DNA of 50,763 bases from Prosthecobacter sp. (GTDB lineage: Bacteria; Verrucomicrobiota; Verrucomicrobiia; Verrucomicrobiales; Verrucomicrobiaceae). The stretch is from contig JAIPJY010000051.1 in assembly GCA_021733925.1 (NCBI GenBank), forward strand, positions 1 through 50,763. The letters are read 5' to 3'. How positions within the stretch are numbered: position 1 is the stretch's first letter; each line of letters begins with the position of its first letter. The translations under genes and the position numbers were made by a program. Of the stretch, positions 8,719 through 16,173 are shown in pieces. The notes beneath the pieces were generated by a model that was given only the letters and a program-made list of their open reading frames with translations, made no database searches and was not told where the DNA came from.

Positions 8719-9324
8719 TTAGTTCATGCTGCGGAGGGCTTCGCGGATGAGTTTGTCGGCGGTGTCCATGCCGGGCTGCTTGGCGAGATCGTTAACGGCT
8801 TTGATGGCTTCGGACTGCTTGTAGCCAAGGGCGATGAGGCCGAGGACGGCGTCGGTTTGCGCTTCTTGTTTGGGATCGTGAGCGCCTTTGGCGGTGCGGG
8901 AGGCCTGCCAGGCATCGACGACTCCGACTTTGTCCTTGAGTTCTAGGACGATGCGTTCGGCGGTTTTGCCGCCGACGCCTTTGATGCGGGAGAGGGATTT
9001 TACATCGCCGCTGATGACGGCGTCTTTGAAAGCGGCGACGGGCATGCCACTGAGGACGCTGAGGGCCATCTTGGGGCCGATGCCGGAGACGCGGTCCATG
9101 AGGAGGCGGAAGAGGTCGCGCTCGTCTGAGGTGAAGAAGCCGAAGAGGGTGTGGTCGCGGTCGGTGACGTGGTAGTGGGTGAGGAGCTGCACTTTTTCAC
9201 CGGGGTGCGGGAGTTTGTCGAAGGTGGTGAGGGGGATGAGCACGAGGTAGCCCACGCCGTTGACGTCGATGGTGGCACGGTGCGGGAGAGCTTCGGCGAG
9301 GAGGCCGCGAAGGAAGGCGATCAT
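8719..9324 (-). CDS. ruvA: Holliday junction branch migration protein RuvA
   Basis: At 201 residues it has standard RuvA length. Domain I is an OB-fold starting MIAFLRG and passing through NGVGYLV. Domain II has two helix-hairpin-helix motifs, VSGIGPKMAL (about 105-114) and IKGVGGKTAERIVLEL (about 140-155). Domain III is the C-terminal helical part (ALGYKQSEAIKAV) that contacts RuvB. RuvA tetramers bind four-way junctions and recruit the RuvB motor during recombination repair. The frame is open upstream to 9591, but the ATG at 9324 matches the universal RuvA N-terminus. Neither ruvB nor ruvC is adjacent. Confidence 0.95.
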   Translation of the reverse strand: MIAFLRGLLAEALPHRATIDVNGVGYLVLIPLTTFDKLPHPGEKVQLLTHYHVTDRDHTLFGFFTSDERDLFRLLMDRVSGIGPKMALSVLSGMPVAAFKDAVISGDVKSLSRIKGVGGKTAERIVLELKDKVGVVDAWQASRTAKGAHDPKQEAQTDAVLGLIALGYKQSEAIKAVNDLAKQPGMDTADKLIREALRSMN

Positions 9325-9426
9325 GCGGGCATGAAGGCGGATGGGCGCGAAGGTGCAAGCGGAGGTTTGCTTCTTCGCGCGCGATTCCTTGGCGCACTTC
9401 ACTCCATGCACGTGATGTCTGATTCG

Positions 9427-9466
9427 AACCCCGCACTCGGAGAGTGCGGACCACGCCGCACTGGGG
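9427..9466 (+). repeat. Family A intergenic hairpin repeat, copy 4
   Basis: CCGCACTCGGAGAGTGCGG with the tail ACCACGCCGCACTGGGG lies upstream of ruvA. The orientation is the same as in the other copies. It is the first of three repeat families packed into the gene-free interval 9325-9825. Confidence 0.8.
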
Positions 9467-9617
9467 CCTGCGGGTCGTGGGGCGATTCCACACGCTCGCA
9501 GACGGGCGGGCTGTCGCCACAGCCGTCCTACGCTGTGCATGCGTCTCTTTTGGACGAAAGTGGTCTTATTAGCCCCTTTCGAAAGTCTCATGGTTTGCGT
9601 GACGCCAATCGGCCCAC

Positions 9618-9665
9618 GGAAAGCGGTAGCTACGTTCGTTCCTCACTGCGCGACCGCAGTCCAAA
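9618..9665 (-). repeat. Family C intergenic repeat, copy 1
   Basis: On the minus strand this reads TTTGGACTGCGG ... GCTACCGCTTTCC. It aligns over most of its length with 34984-35032, sharing AAGCGGTAGCT.CGTTC and ACCGCAGTCCAAA on the plus strand. It lies in the gap between htpG and ruvA. Confidence 0.7.
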
Positions 9666-9726
9666 TGGGGCTGCGGCTTCTTTAGCGTGAGATGAGTTTT
9701 GCGAGACGCTGTAACCCAGCGTTGCA

Positions 9727-9790
9727 CTGTAGTTTCGCCTTTAGGCGATCCGGAGTCTTGACCGGATTCCGGCTAAAGCCGGGACTACAG
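9727..9790. repeat. Family B palindromic repeat, copy 1
   Basis: This is an imperfect palindrome opening CTGTAGT and closing ACTACAG. Its right half CCGGCTAAAGCCGGGACTAC is identical to part of the element at 33960-34029. It lies just downstream of htpG. Its size and structure resemble REP-type elements mobilised by RAYT transposases, but no such gene is in this window. Confidence 0.75.
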
Positions 9791-9825
9791 AACAGCGCTG
9801 GGCAATGCTGACATTCCTGCCGAGC

Positions 9826-11664
9826 TTAAGCGGAGAGCTTTTCCATCAGCTTCTGGGTGCGCTCGATGATGCGCTGGGGCTCGTCGAGGAGGCCGGCGGA
9901 GAGGAGGGCGTTGTCCAGAATCTGCTCGGTGATGAGGCCGGCGGTTTCGGGATCTTTGACGTGGAGGGCGGAGAGGTTGCGGACGAGCTGGTGGCGCGGA
10001 TTGATTTCGAAGATGACCTTCGAGCCGGGCATGTCGCTGTCTTTGCCCATGGCCTTCATCATCTGGCGGATCTGCGGGCTCATCTCGCCTTCGGGGGTGA
10101 GGACGAGGGCGGGGCTGCCGACGAGGCGCTTGCCGGTGCGGACGGTTTCGACCTGGGTGGCGAGGCGTTCTTTGATCCAGTCGCAAAGGGAGGTGGCGTC
10201 GGCTTCTGGGAGGGCTTCGCCTTCGCTGGTGTCGTCGCCGAGATCGATGTCGGGGGCGTTGACGGACTTGAGGTCTTTGTCCTCGAACTTGCTGAGGCTG
10301 GAGATGACGTATTCGTCGATGTGCTCAAACATGTAGAGCACTTCGAAGCCCTTGGCCTTGAAGGCGGCAACGTAAGGGCCGCTTTCGATGGTGCTGCGGG
10401 AGGTGGACACCTGGTAGTAGATCTCCTTCTGGTCTTCCTTCATGCGCTTCACGTATTCGGTGAGGCTGACGGTCTCGCCGGGCTCGGTCATGCTGGATTC
10501 AAAGCGGAGGAGCTTGGCGATGGCGTCACGATTGGTGTGGTCGGTGGCGATGCCTTCTTTGAAGAAGCGGCTGAAGCTGGCGTAGAACTCGTTGTACTTT
10601 TTCGGATCTTCGACGGCTTCTTTGTCGAGGTGCTTGAGGAGGCGCTTGGCGACGACGTCGCCGAGCTTGCGAACGAGGGCGCTGTCCTGCATGGACTCGC
10701 GGGAGATGTTCAGCGGGAGGTCTTCGCTATCGATGACGCCACGGACGAAGCGCATCCATTCAGGGAGCAGTTTCTTCGGCTTTGGGTCGATGAGGACCTT
10801 TTTGCAGTAGAGGCCGACGTTGGGCTCCATCTGGCCCATGCCGTAGGATTCCATGTTCTGCGTGGGCGTGAAGAGCAGCGCATTGATGGCGATGGGCGAC
10901 TCGGCCTGGAAGTGCAGGCGGTAGCTGGGATCATCAAAGGCGTGCGCGGCGAAGCGGTAGAACTCGGTGTACTGCTCGTCGGTGATGCTGTCCTTGGATT
11001 TGAGCCAGAGGGCCTCGACGGTGTTCACGCGCTCGGTGTCGAGAATGACCGGGAAGCTTACGAAGTTGGAGTATTTCTCCAAGACCTGCTTCACGCGATG
11101 CTTGGTGGCGAACTCGGCGGCGTCTTCCTTGAGATGCAGCACGATTTTGCAGCCACGGGATTCATCGGTTGTGTCATCGATCGTGTAGCTGGTGCTGCCG
11201 TCGCTGGTCCAGACCATGTGCTCGCCGTCGTTGCGCCAGGAATGCGTGTGGACTTCGACTTTGTCGGCCACCATGAAGGCGGAATAGAAACCCACGCCGA
11301 ACTGACCGATGAGGGAGGCGTCGTTCTGCTTGCCGGCATTCTTCAATGCAGCGGCAAAGGCCTTGGAGCCGGAATGGGCGATGGTGCCGAGGTTTTCGAC
11401 CAGTTCTGCGCGGGTCATGCCGATGCCGTGGTCGGCGATGGTCAGGGTGCGGGCGGCTTCATCGGTGGTGATGGTGACTTCCAGTGCGGCGGAGGCGTCG
11501 AAGACGTCATTTTCCGTGAGCTGGGTGAGGCGCATTTTTTCCATCGCATCGGCAGCATTGGACACGAGTTCGCGGATGAAGATCTCGCGGTCGGTGTAAA
11601 GGCTGTGAATGACGATATCGAGGACTTGTTTGACTTCGGCCTGGAATTCGTGGGTCTGGCTCAT
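9826..11664 (-). CDS. htpG: Chaperone HtpG (bacterial Hsp90)
   Basis: This 612-residue cytosolic chaperone shows the GHKL ATPase signatures in its N-domain: ELVSNAADAMEKMR (catalytic Glu and ATP-site Asn), DHGIGMT, and IGQFGVGFYSAF with its lid glycine. The middle domain (about 230-490) includes the conserved NISRE.MQ segment with the Arg that contacts the gamma-phosphate, followed by a C-terminal dimerisation domain. HtpG assists late folding of client proteins and is stress-linked in many bacteria. The start is the ATG at 11664 (MSQTHEFQAEV), which matches HtpG N-termini; the frame is open to 11730. I saw no CIRCE element or other heat-shock operator upstream. Confidence 0.96.
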   Translation of the reverse strand: MSQTHEFQAEVKQVLDIVIHSLYTDREIFIRELVSNAADAMEKMRLTQLTENDVFDASAALEVTITTDEAARTLTIADHGIGMTRAELVENLGTIAHSGSKAFAAALKNAGKQNDASLIGQFGVGFYSAFMVADKVEVHTHSWRNDGEHMVWTSDGSTSYTIDDTTDESRGCKIVLHLKEDAAEFATKHRVKQVLEKYSNFVSFPVILDTERVNTVEALWLKSKDSITDEQYTEFYRFAAHAFDDPSYRLHFQAESPIAINALLFTPTQNMESYGMGQMEPNVGLYCKKVLIDPKPKKLLPEWMRFVRGVIDSEDLPLNISRESMQDSALVRKLGDVVAKRLLKHLDKEAVEDPKKYNEFYASFSRFFKEGIATDHTNRDAIAKLLRFESSMTEPGETVSLTEYVKRMKEDQKEIYYQVSTSRSTIESGPYVAAFKAKGFEVLYMFEHIDEYVISSLSKFEDKDLKSVNAPDIDLGDDTSEGEALPEADATSLCDWIKERLATQVETVRTGKRLVGSPALVLTPEGEMSPQIRQMMKAMGKDSDMPGSKVIFEINPRHQLVRNLSALHVKDPETAGLITEQILDNALLSAGLLDEPQRIIERTQKLMEKLSA

Positions 11665-11935
11665 GGTTGGGGTTGTAGGGGTAAAAAGGTTTGGGGGCGG
11701 AGAGAGTAGCGGGTGGGGATCGGAGGTCAAGCTTGTGGGTCGAGGGAGGCGGCGCGGGCATGGGGGGAAAGATTGGTGTCGAGTGTCGGCTTCAGACCAC
11801 GCGGGCGCGCAGTGATCGAGGACGAGTTCGAGCAGGAGGACGAGGACGATTCTACTTTGAAGGTGCGCCTAGACCGTTTGCATACTTTGGAGCAGCCTTG
11901 ACTTTACCGTCCCCTCCCCCACACTCGCGACCACC

Positions 11936-12373
11936 ATGGGACTTTTCGATTCACTCGCCAAAAACGCGCTGGGCAGCATGCTCGGCGGCTCTGCCAAAAT
12001 GGACCCTGCAGCGATGCTCTCGGGTCTGCTGAATGAAGCGGGTGGTTTGAATGGCATGAGCGCCCAGTTTGAGAAGGCTGGCATGAGTGAGCTTTTTGCC
12101 TCCTGGGTTGGCACGGGAACGAACCTGCCGATCAATACCGATCAGGTGCAGGCCGCCGTCGGGGTGGAGAATCTGCAGGCTCTTGGAGGCAAAGTGGGCA
12201 TGCATGTGCATACGGTGCTGCCGCTGCTGGCGCAGTTTCTGCCGCAGATCATCGACAAACTGACGCCGCAGGGGCACATCCATGAGAACAACCCCAGCGC
12301 CAGCCAGATTCAGAGCGTGCTGACCAGTGTGATCAGCAGCGGGCTGGGTGGCTTGTTTGGCGGCGGCCGCTAA
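11936..12373 (+). CDS. YidB-like DUF937 protein
   Basis: This 145-residue cytosolic protein has no signal peptide. It begins MGLFDSLAKNALGSMLGG and contains SQFEKAGMSELFASWVGTG-type and NLPI.TDQVQ features of the YidB/DUF937 family, ending in a glycine-rich GLGGLFGGGR tail. The family's function is poorly known. The start is the ATG at 11936, with no Shine-Dalgarno before it. The 270-bp gap to the divergent htpG contains a GAGGACGAGGACGAT low-complexity run (about 11838-11852) and no gene that I could support. A toxin-antitoxin pair follows after 40 bp. Confidence 0.8.
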   Translation: MGLFDSLAKNALGSMLGGSAKMDPAAMLSGLLNEAGGLNGMSAQFEKAGMSELFASWVGTGTNLPINTDQVQAAVGVENLQALGGKVGMHVHTVLPLLAQFLPQIIDKLTPQGHIHENNPSASQIQSVLTSVISSGLGGLFGGGR

Positions 12374-12413
12374 GACTGGAAGAACCGCGTTGCAAAAAGT
12401 GCGGATTTCCCGC

Positions 12414-12680
12414 ATGATTGCGGTCGTGAACACCTCCGTTGCCGACTTTCTGCTGAACGCGGCCTCCTACCTGCGCAAGGTGATGGAGGGAGAGCAGGTC
12501 TGTCTCACGAACGAAGGCCGTGTGCAGGCCCGTATCACTCCTGAACGCGCATGCTCGCATGAGCAGCCTGTGCTGGAGAAAATCGAGCAGGCTCGACGGC
12601 TGAAGGCACAACTGGCCGCCAAATACGGCGATGATGATTGGACGGCGAGGGATTATCTTGAGGCGGGAAGACGCGCATGA
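12414..12680 (+). CDS. Phd/YefM-type antitoxin of a PIN-toxin module
   Basis: The product has 88 residues. Its N-terminus (MIAVVNTSVADFLLNAASYLRKVMEGEQVCLTNEGRVQARITP when read through) follows the prevent-host-death pattern: a short strand, a helix, then a beta hairpin giving a DNA-binding dimer. The charged C-terminal helix (EKIEQARRLKAQLAAKYG) would wrap the toxin. Its stop overlaps the start of the PIN gene by 4 nt (ATGA), the standard layout of translationally coupled antitoxin-toxin pairs. Such antitoxins neutralise the nuclease and repress their own promoter. I chose ATG 12414; the frame is open upstream to 12348. Confidence 0.7.
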   Translation: MIAVVNTSVADFLLNAASYLRKVMEGEQVCLTNEGRVQARITPERACSHEQPVLEKIEQARRLKAQLAAKYGDDDWTARDYLEAGRRA

Positions 12681-13087
12681 TGACCCTCGTGGCGGATGCG
12701 AACGCGGCTCTGGGCACTGTTCTTCCCGGCCACGATGAGAAGGTGGCCGAGGCATTCTTAGATCACATCGGCAAAGGTGATGCCGTATGCGTGCCGCCGC
12801 TATGGCTGCTGGAGACTCTCAATGTTCTGCTTGTGCGTGAGCGACGCAAGAAGCTGGATCCGAGTGAACGAGACCAAGCAATCACCTGCATTCACGGTTA
12901 TCCAGTGCGAGTGAATGAGGAATCCACGGCCCACATTGCTGAGATCCAGCGACTGGCGACCAAACACTCGCTCAGTTCGTATGATGCAGCATACCTGGAA
13001 CTGACACTGCGCCTGCAATGCCCGCTGCTCTCCTCCGACAGTGCTTTGTGCGCAGCCGCACAAGCCGAGGGAGTTACTTTGCTTTGA
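12677..13087 (+). CDS. PIN-domain RNase toxin (VapC-like)
   Basis: This 136-residue protein covers a single PIN domain with the full acidic set: D7 (VADAN), E46 (LLETLN), D103 (SSYDAAYLEL) and D121 (SSDSAL). These residues bind Mg/Mn for RNA cleavage; VapC relatives cut tRNA or rRNA. It is translationally coupled to the upstream antitoxin through ATGA, with toxin second, the normal order. It is intact, with no sign of decay. It is a second, unrelated module to the one at 20244-20899. Confidence 0.85.
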   Translation: MMTLVADANAALGTVLPGHDEKVAEAFLDHIGKGDAVCVPPLWLLETLNVLLVRERRKKLDPSERDQAITCIHGYPVRVNEESTAHIAEIQRLATKHSLSSYDAAYLELTLRLQCPLLSSDSALCAAAQAEGVTLL

Positions 13088-13111
13088 ACCAACCCTGTTA
13101 ATTTGATCCCC

Positions 13112-14302
13112 ATGCTCCGCCTTGCCCTCAAAATGCTGTTTGGTGACACGGCGAAATACCTGATGCTGGTGGCGGGTCTCGCGGTGGCGACGTTTTTGAT
13201 GACGCAGCAGACGGCGGTGTTCTGCGGGCTGATGAGCTGGACGAAGTCGACGCTGAAAAACGTTCCGGCACCGATCTGGGTGGTGGAGGAAAAGGTGGAG
13301 CAGGTCAATGAGACGAATCCGCTGCTGGACACGGATGTGGCGCGTGTGCGCAGCGTGAGCAGTGTGGCGTGGGCAGCGCCGATCTATTCAGGCATCCAGC
13401 GCGTGCGACTGGAGAACGGGAGCTTCAAGATGATCCAGCTCATCGGCATTGATGCCAACACGCTGGCGGGAGCGCCGGCGAAGATGCTGGAAGGTGACCT
13501 GATGAAACTGCGGCTGCCGCATTCGGTGATCATTGATGATCTGGGCGTGACGCGGCTGGCGGGGAAACGCGGTGAGAAGGTGAAGGTGGGCGACATGTTT
13601 GAGCTCAATGATCAGGAAGCGCGCGTGGTGGGGATCGCGGATGCAGCGACGTCCTTCACCGGAGGTCCGTATGTGTGGACCACTTATGAGCGGGCGCTGC
13701 AGTATGTGCCGGCCCAGCGCAAGATGCTGCAGGCTGTGATCTGCGCGCCACGCGAAGGCGTGAGCCTGGACCAGGCGGTGGCGGACATTCAGCGTGAGAC
13801 GGGCCTGAAGGCGTTTGTGAACCGTGAAGCGAGCTTTGGCGAATTCTGGGCGCAACGCGGCGGCGGAAAGACGGACAATTTCAATGTCTCGACGGTGTGG
13901 TGGTATGTGAAGAACACGGGCATTCCGATTTCATTCGGCACCACGGTTATCATCGGTCTCCTGGTCGGCATGGCGGTGAGCTGCCAGACGTTTTATTCGT
14001 TCGTGCTGGAAAACATGCGGCATCTCGGCGCGCTGAAGGCGATGGGTGCGTCGAATGGCACGCTGTGCCTGATGCTCATTGCGCAGGCGTTCACTGCCGG
14101 CCTCATTGGGTATGGCATCGGCTTGCTCGGTACGGCGGGGTTTGCCATGGGGGCGATGAAGAATGAACAGCCGCCTTTCTACATGCCGCAGTTTGTTCCG
14201 TTTGCTGCGCTGGCTATGGTGCTGGGCATCTGCACGCTGGCGGCGCTGATGGGGATCTGGCGCGTGAGCAAGCTGGAGCCGGCGATGGTGTTTCGGAGTT
14301 AG
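13112..14302 (+). CDS. ABC transporter permease, FtsX/MacB-like (orphan)
   Basis: This 396-residue inner-membrane protein has one N-terminal membrane segment (YLMLVAGLAVATFLM), a large extracytoplasmic domain (about 40-270, MacB-PCD type), and three C-terminal segments (TTVIIGLLVGMAVSC, LIAQAFTAGLIGYGIGL, ALAMVLGICTLAALMG). The loop motif LGALKAMGAS is characteristic of FtsX-domain permeases. Such permeases work with a separate ATPase, but none lies next to this gene. The start is the ATG at 13112; a TTG three codons upstream is also in frame. It ends in a family A repeat and converges with the MsbA-like gene. The substrate is unknown; DevC and LolC are distant comparators. Confidence 0.83.
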   Translation: MLRLALKMLFGDTAKYLMLVAGLAVATFLMTQQTAVFCGLMSWTKSTLKNVPAPIWVVEEKVEQVNETNPLLDTDVARVRSVSSVAWAAPIYSGIQRVRLENGSFKMIQLIGIDANTLAGAPAKMLEGDLMKLRLPHSVIIDDLGVTRLAGKRGEKVKVGDMFELNDQEARVVGIADAATSFTGGPYVWTTYERALQYVPAQRKMLQAVICAPREGVSLDQAVADIQRETGLKAFVNREASFGEFWAQRGGGKTDNFNVSTVWWYVKNTGIPISFGTTVIIGLLVGMAVSCQTFYSFVLENMRHLGALKAMGASNGTLCLMLIAQAFTAGLIGYGIGLLGTAGFAMGAMKNEQPPFYMPQFVPFAALAMVLGICTLAALMGIWRVSKLEPAMVFRS

Positions 14303-14316
14303 TGCTCCCAGAGGCC

Positions 14317-14354
14317 CAGACCGCACATGGAATGTGCGGACCACGCCGCGCTGG
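14317..14354 (+). repeat. Family A intergenic hairpin repeat, copy 5
   Basis: CAGACCGCACATGGAATGTG-CGG plus the tail ACCACGCCGCGCTGG, almost identical to copy 1. It fills the gap between the convergent permease and MsbA-like genes. I found no further copy between here and the window end. Confidence 0.85.
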
Positions 14355-14376
14355 AGTGGCATCACACCTTTGGCTG

Positions 14377-16158
14377 CTACTCCAACTGGAGCTTGGCCAG
14401 GGAGCCGTAGAGGCTGCCGGGTTTGGCGACGAGTTCGTCATGGGTGCCGCGTTCGAGGATGGCTCCGCTGGACATGACGAGGATCTGGTCACAACGGCGC
14501 ACGGTGCTGAGGCGGTGGGCGATGATGATGCTGGTACGGTTTTCCATCAGCTTGTCGAGGGCGTCCTGCACGAGGCGTTCGCTTTCGGCATCGAGGCTGC
14601 TGGTGGCTTCATCGAGAATCAGGATGGCGGGATCGGCGAGAATGGCGCGGGCAATGGCGATGCGCTGACGCTGGCCACCGGAGAGCTGGGTGCCGCGATC
14701 TCCCACGAGGGTCTGATAGCCTTCAGTGAGTCCCGCAATGAAATCATGGGCGTTGGCTTTTTTCGCGGCGCTGATGATCTCCTCTTCGGTGGCCTCGGGC
14801 TTGCCGTAGGCGATGTTTTCCTTGATGCTGCCGCCAAACAAGAGGACCTCCTGAGGCACTAGAGCGAGGTTGCGGCGAAGCGTGGTGAGCGACATGTCGC
14901 GAATCGGCTGGCCGTCGATGCGGATTTCGCCGGTGGTGGGATCGTAGAAGCGGAAGAGCAGCGAGACGCTGGTGGATTTGCCCGAACCGCTGGGACCGAC
15001 GAGTGCGATGCGCTGGCCGGCCTTGGCCTGCAGATTGAAATCACGCAGCACCACGGCTTCCGGGCGTGTGGGATAGGCGAAGCTGACATCGTGCATGTCG
15101 ATCTCGCCTTTGAAGCGCATCTTCGAGGCTCCGGCTGTGTCATCTGGCTCGGTTTGATCTCGCAGGATTTCACGGACGCGTTCGGTGGCTCCGAGGGAAC
15201 GCTGGAGCTGGGTGATCAACTCGGGGAGCTGCATGAAGGAGGCGGCGATGACTCCGCTGAGGCCGGCAAACTGCGTGAGCTCCTGTGCGGTGATGCCGCC
15301 GTCATTGAGCATGCGCATGGCAAACCAGGTGACGAGAATCACGGCGACGCTGAAGGCAAAAATGATGAAGGCGATGAAGGAGGCGCGTGGCACCGCGGCA
15401 CGCAGCACGGTGCGAAGGTATTCGCTGAGGTTCTTGTCATAGCGCGCCAGTTCGTAGGCCTCATTGCGGAAGGCTTTCACGCTCACGATGCTTTGCAGGC
15501 TCTCATCCACCACGACCTGCGTGGCCGCCAGGTTGTCCTGCGCGCGTTTCGTGAGCTTGCGAATGCGGGCGCCGAAAATGGCGATCATCACGATCACCAC
15601 CGGAATCGTGCCGATCATGAAAAACGACAGTTTCACCGACATGTTCAGGACCAGCGCCAGGCACAGAGTGAGCATGACCGAGTGACGGATAAGCATGGGG
15701 ATGGTGACCACCAGCGTCTCGCGCATGGCTTCCACATCGTTGGCCAGGCGCGATGCCAGCTCACCCACACGACGCTGGTTCAGCGTGGCCATGGGCATTC
15801 GGATGATGTGGCTGAAGGTGTCCAGCCGCAGGGCTGCGAGCGCACGCTCGGAGGCCTTGGCGAAAAGCATGATGCGAAAGAAGGCCACAACCGCCTGCAC
15901 CGCCACGATGCCGACGAGAAACCACACGCTGCGGTTGAGCTCCGCCATCCACTCGGGCCCACGAGCACCGCCGATGCCCTTGCCTGCCACGGCGGTCAGT
16001 TCATTGAAAAATAGAATCGTTATGCCCCCGGTGATCGCCAGCGCGATGAGCGCCGGGATGAAGACGTTGGAATGCGGACGCAGGTAGGTCAGGAAAAAGC
16101 TCGCGTCTTTCCACGCTGCACGGTCCCACAATTTTTTACTCGCTCGTTCTTCAGCCAT
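14377..16158 (-). CDS. ABC exporter, fused membrane and ATPase domains (MsbA/BmrA-like)
   Basis: This 593-residue half-transporter would act as a homodimer. An ABC type 1 exporter membrane domain with six predicted segments (about 30-330) is followed by the ATPase: Walker A GPSGSGKST near 387-395, signature LSGGQRQR near 488, Walker B ILILDEATSSLD with its catalytic Glu, and an H-loop in IIAHRLSTV. Homologues flip lipid A core (MsbA) or extrude drugs or peptides; with lpxB and a PagL-like gene in the same window, lipid export is reasonable but not proven. The start is the ATG at 16158, 15 bp after the stop of an exported SGNH-like protein, so the two are probably co-transcribed. Confidence 0.9.
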   Translation of the reverse strand: MAEERASKKLWDRAAWKDASFFLTYLRPHSNVFIPALIALAITGGITILFFNELTAVAGKGIGGARGPEWMAELNRSVWFLVGIVAVQAVVAFFRIMLFAKASERALAALRLDTFSHIIRMPMATLNQRRVGELASRLANDVEAMRETLVVTIPMLIRHSVMLTLCLALVLNMSVKLSFFMIGTIPVVIVMIAIFGARIRKLTKRAQDNLAATQVVVDESLQSIVSVKAFRNEAYELARYDKNLSEYLRTVLRAAVPRASFIAFIIFAFSVAVILVTWFAMRMLNDGGITAQELTQFAGLSGVIAASFMQLPELITQLQRSLGATERVREILRDQTEPDDTAGASKMRFKGEIDMHDVSFAYPTRPEAVVLRDFNLQAKAGQRIALVGPSGSGKSTSVSLLFRFYDPTTGEIRIDGQPIRDMSLTTLRRNLALVPQEVLLFGGSIKENIAYGKPEATEEEIISAAKKANAHDFIAGLTEGYQTLVGDRGTQLSGGQRQRIAIARAILADPAILILDEATSSLDAESERLVQDALDKLMENRTSIIIAHRLSTVRRCDQILVMSSGAILERGTHDELVAKPGSLYGSLAKLQLE

Positions 16159-16173
16159 GTTCGTTTTCTACTT

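Noticed and set aside
9805-11709. Very long open frame antisense to htpG
   Set aside because: It mirrors htpG in a GC-rich gene, has no recognisable domain and reads as low-complexity Gly/Ala/Asp-rich translation.
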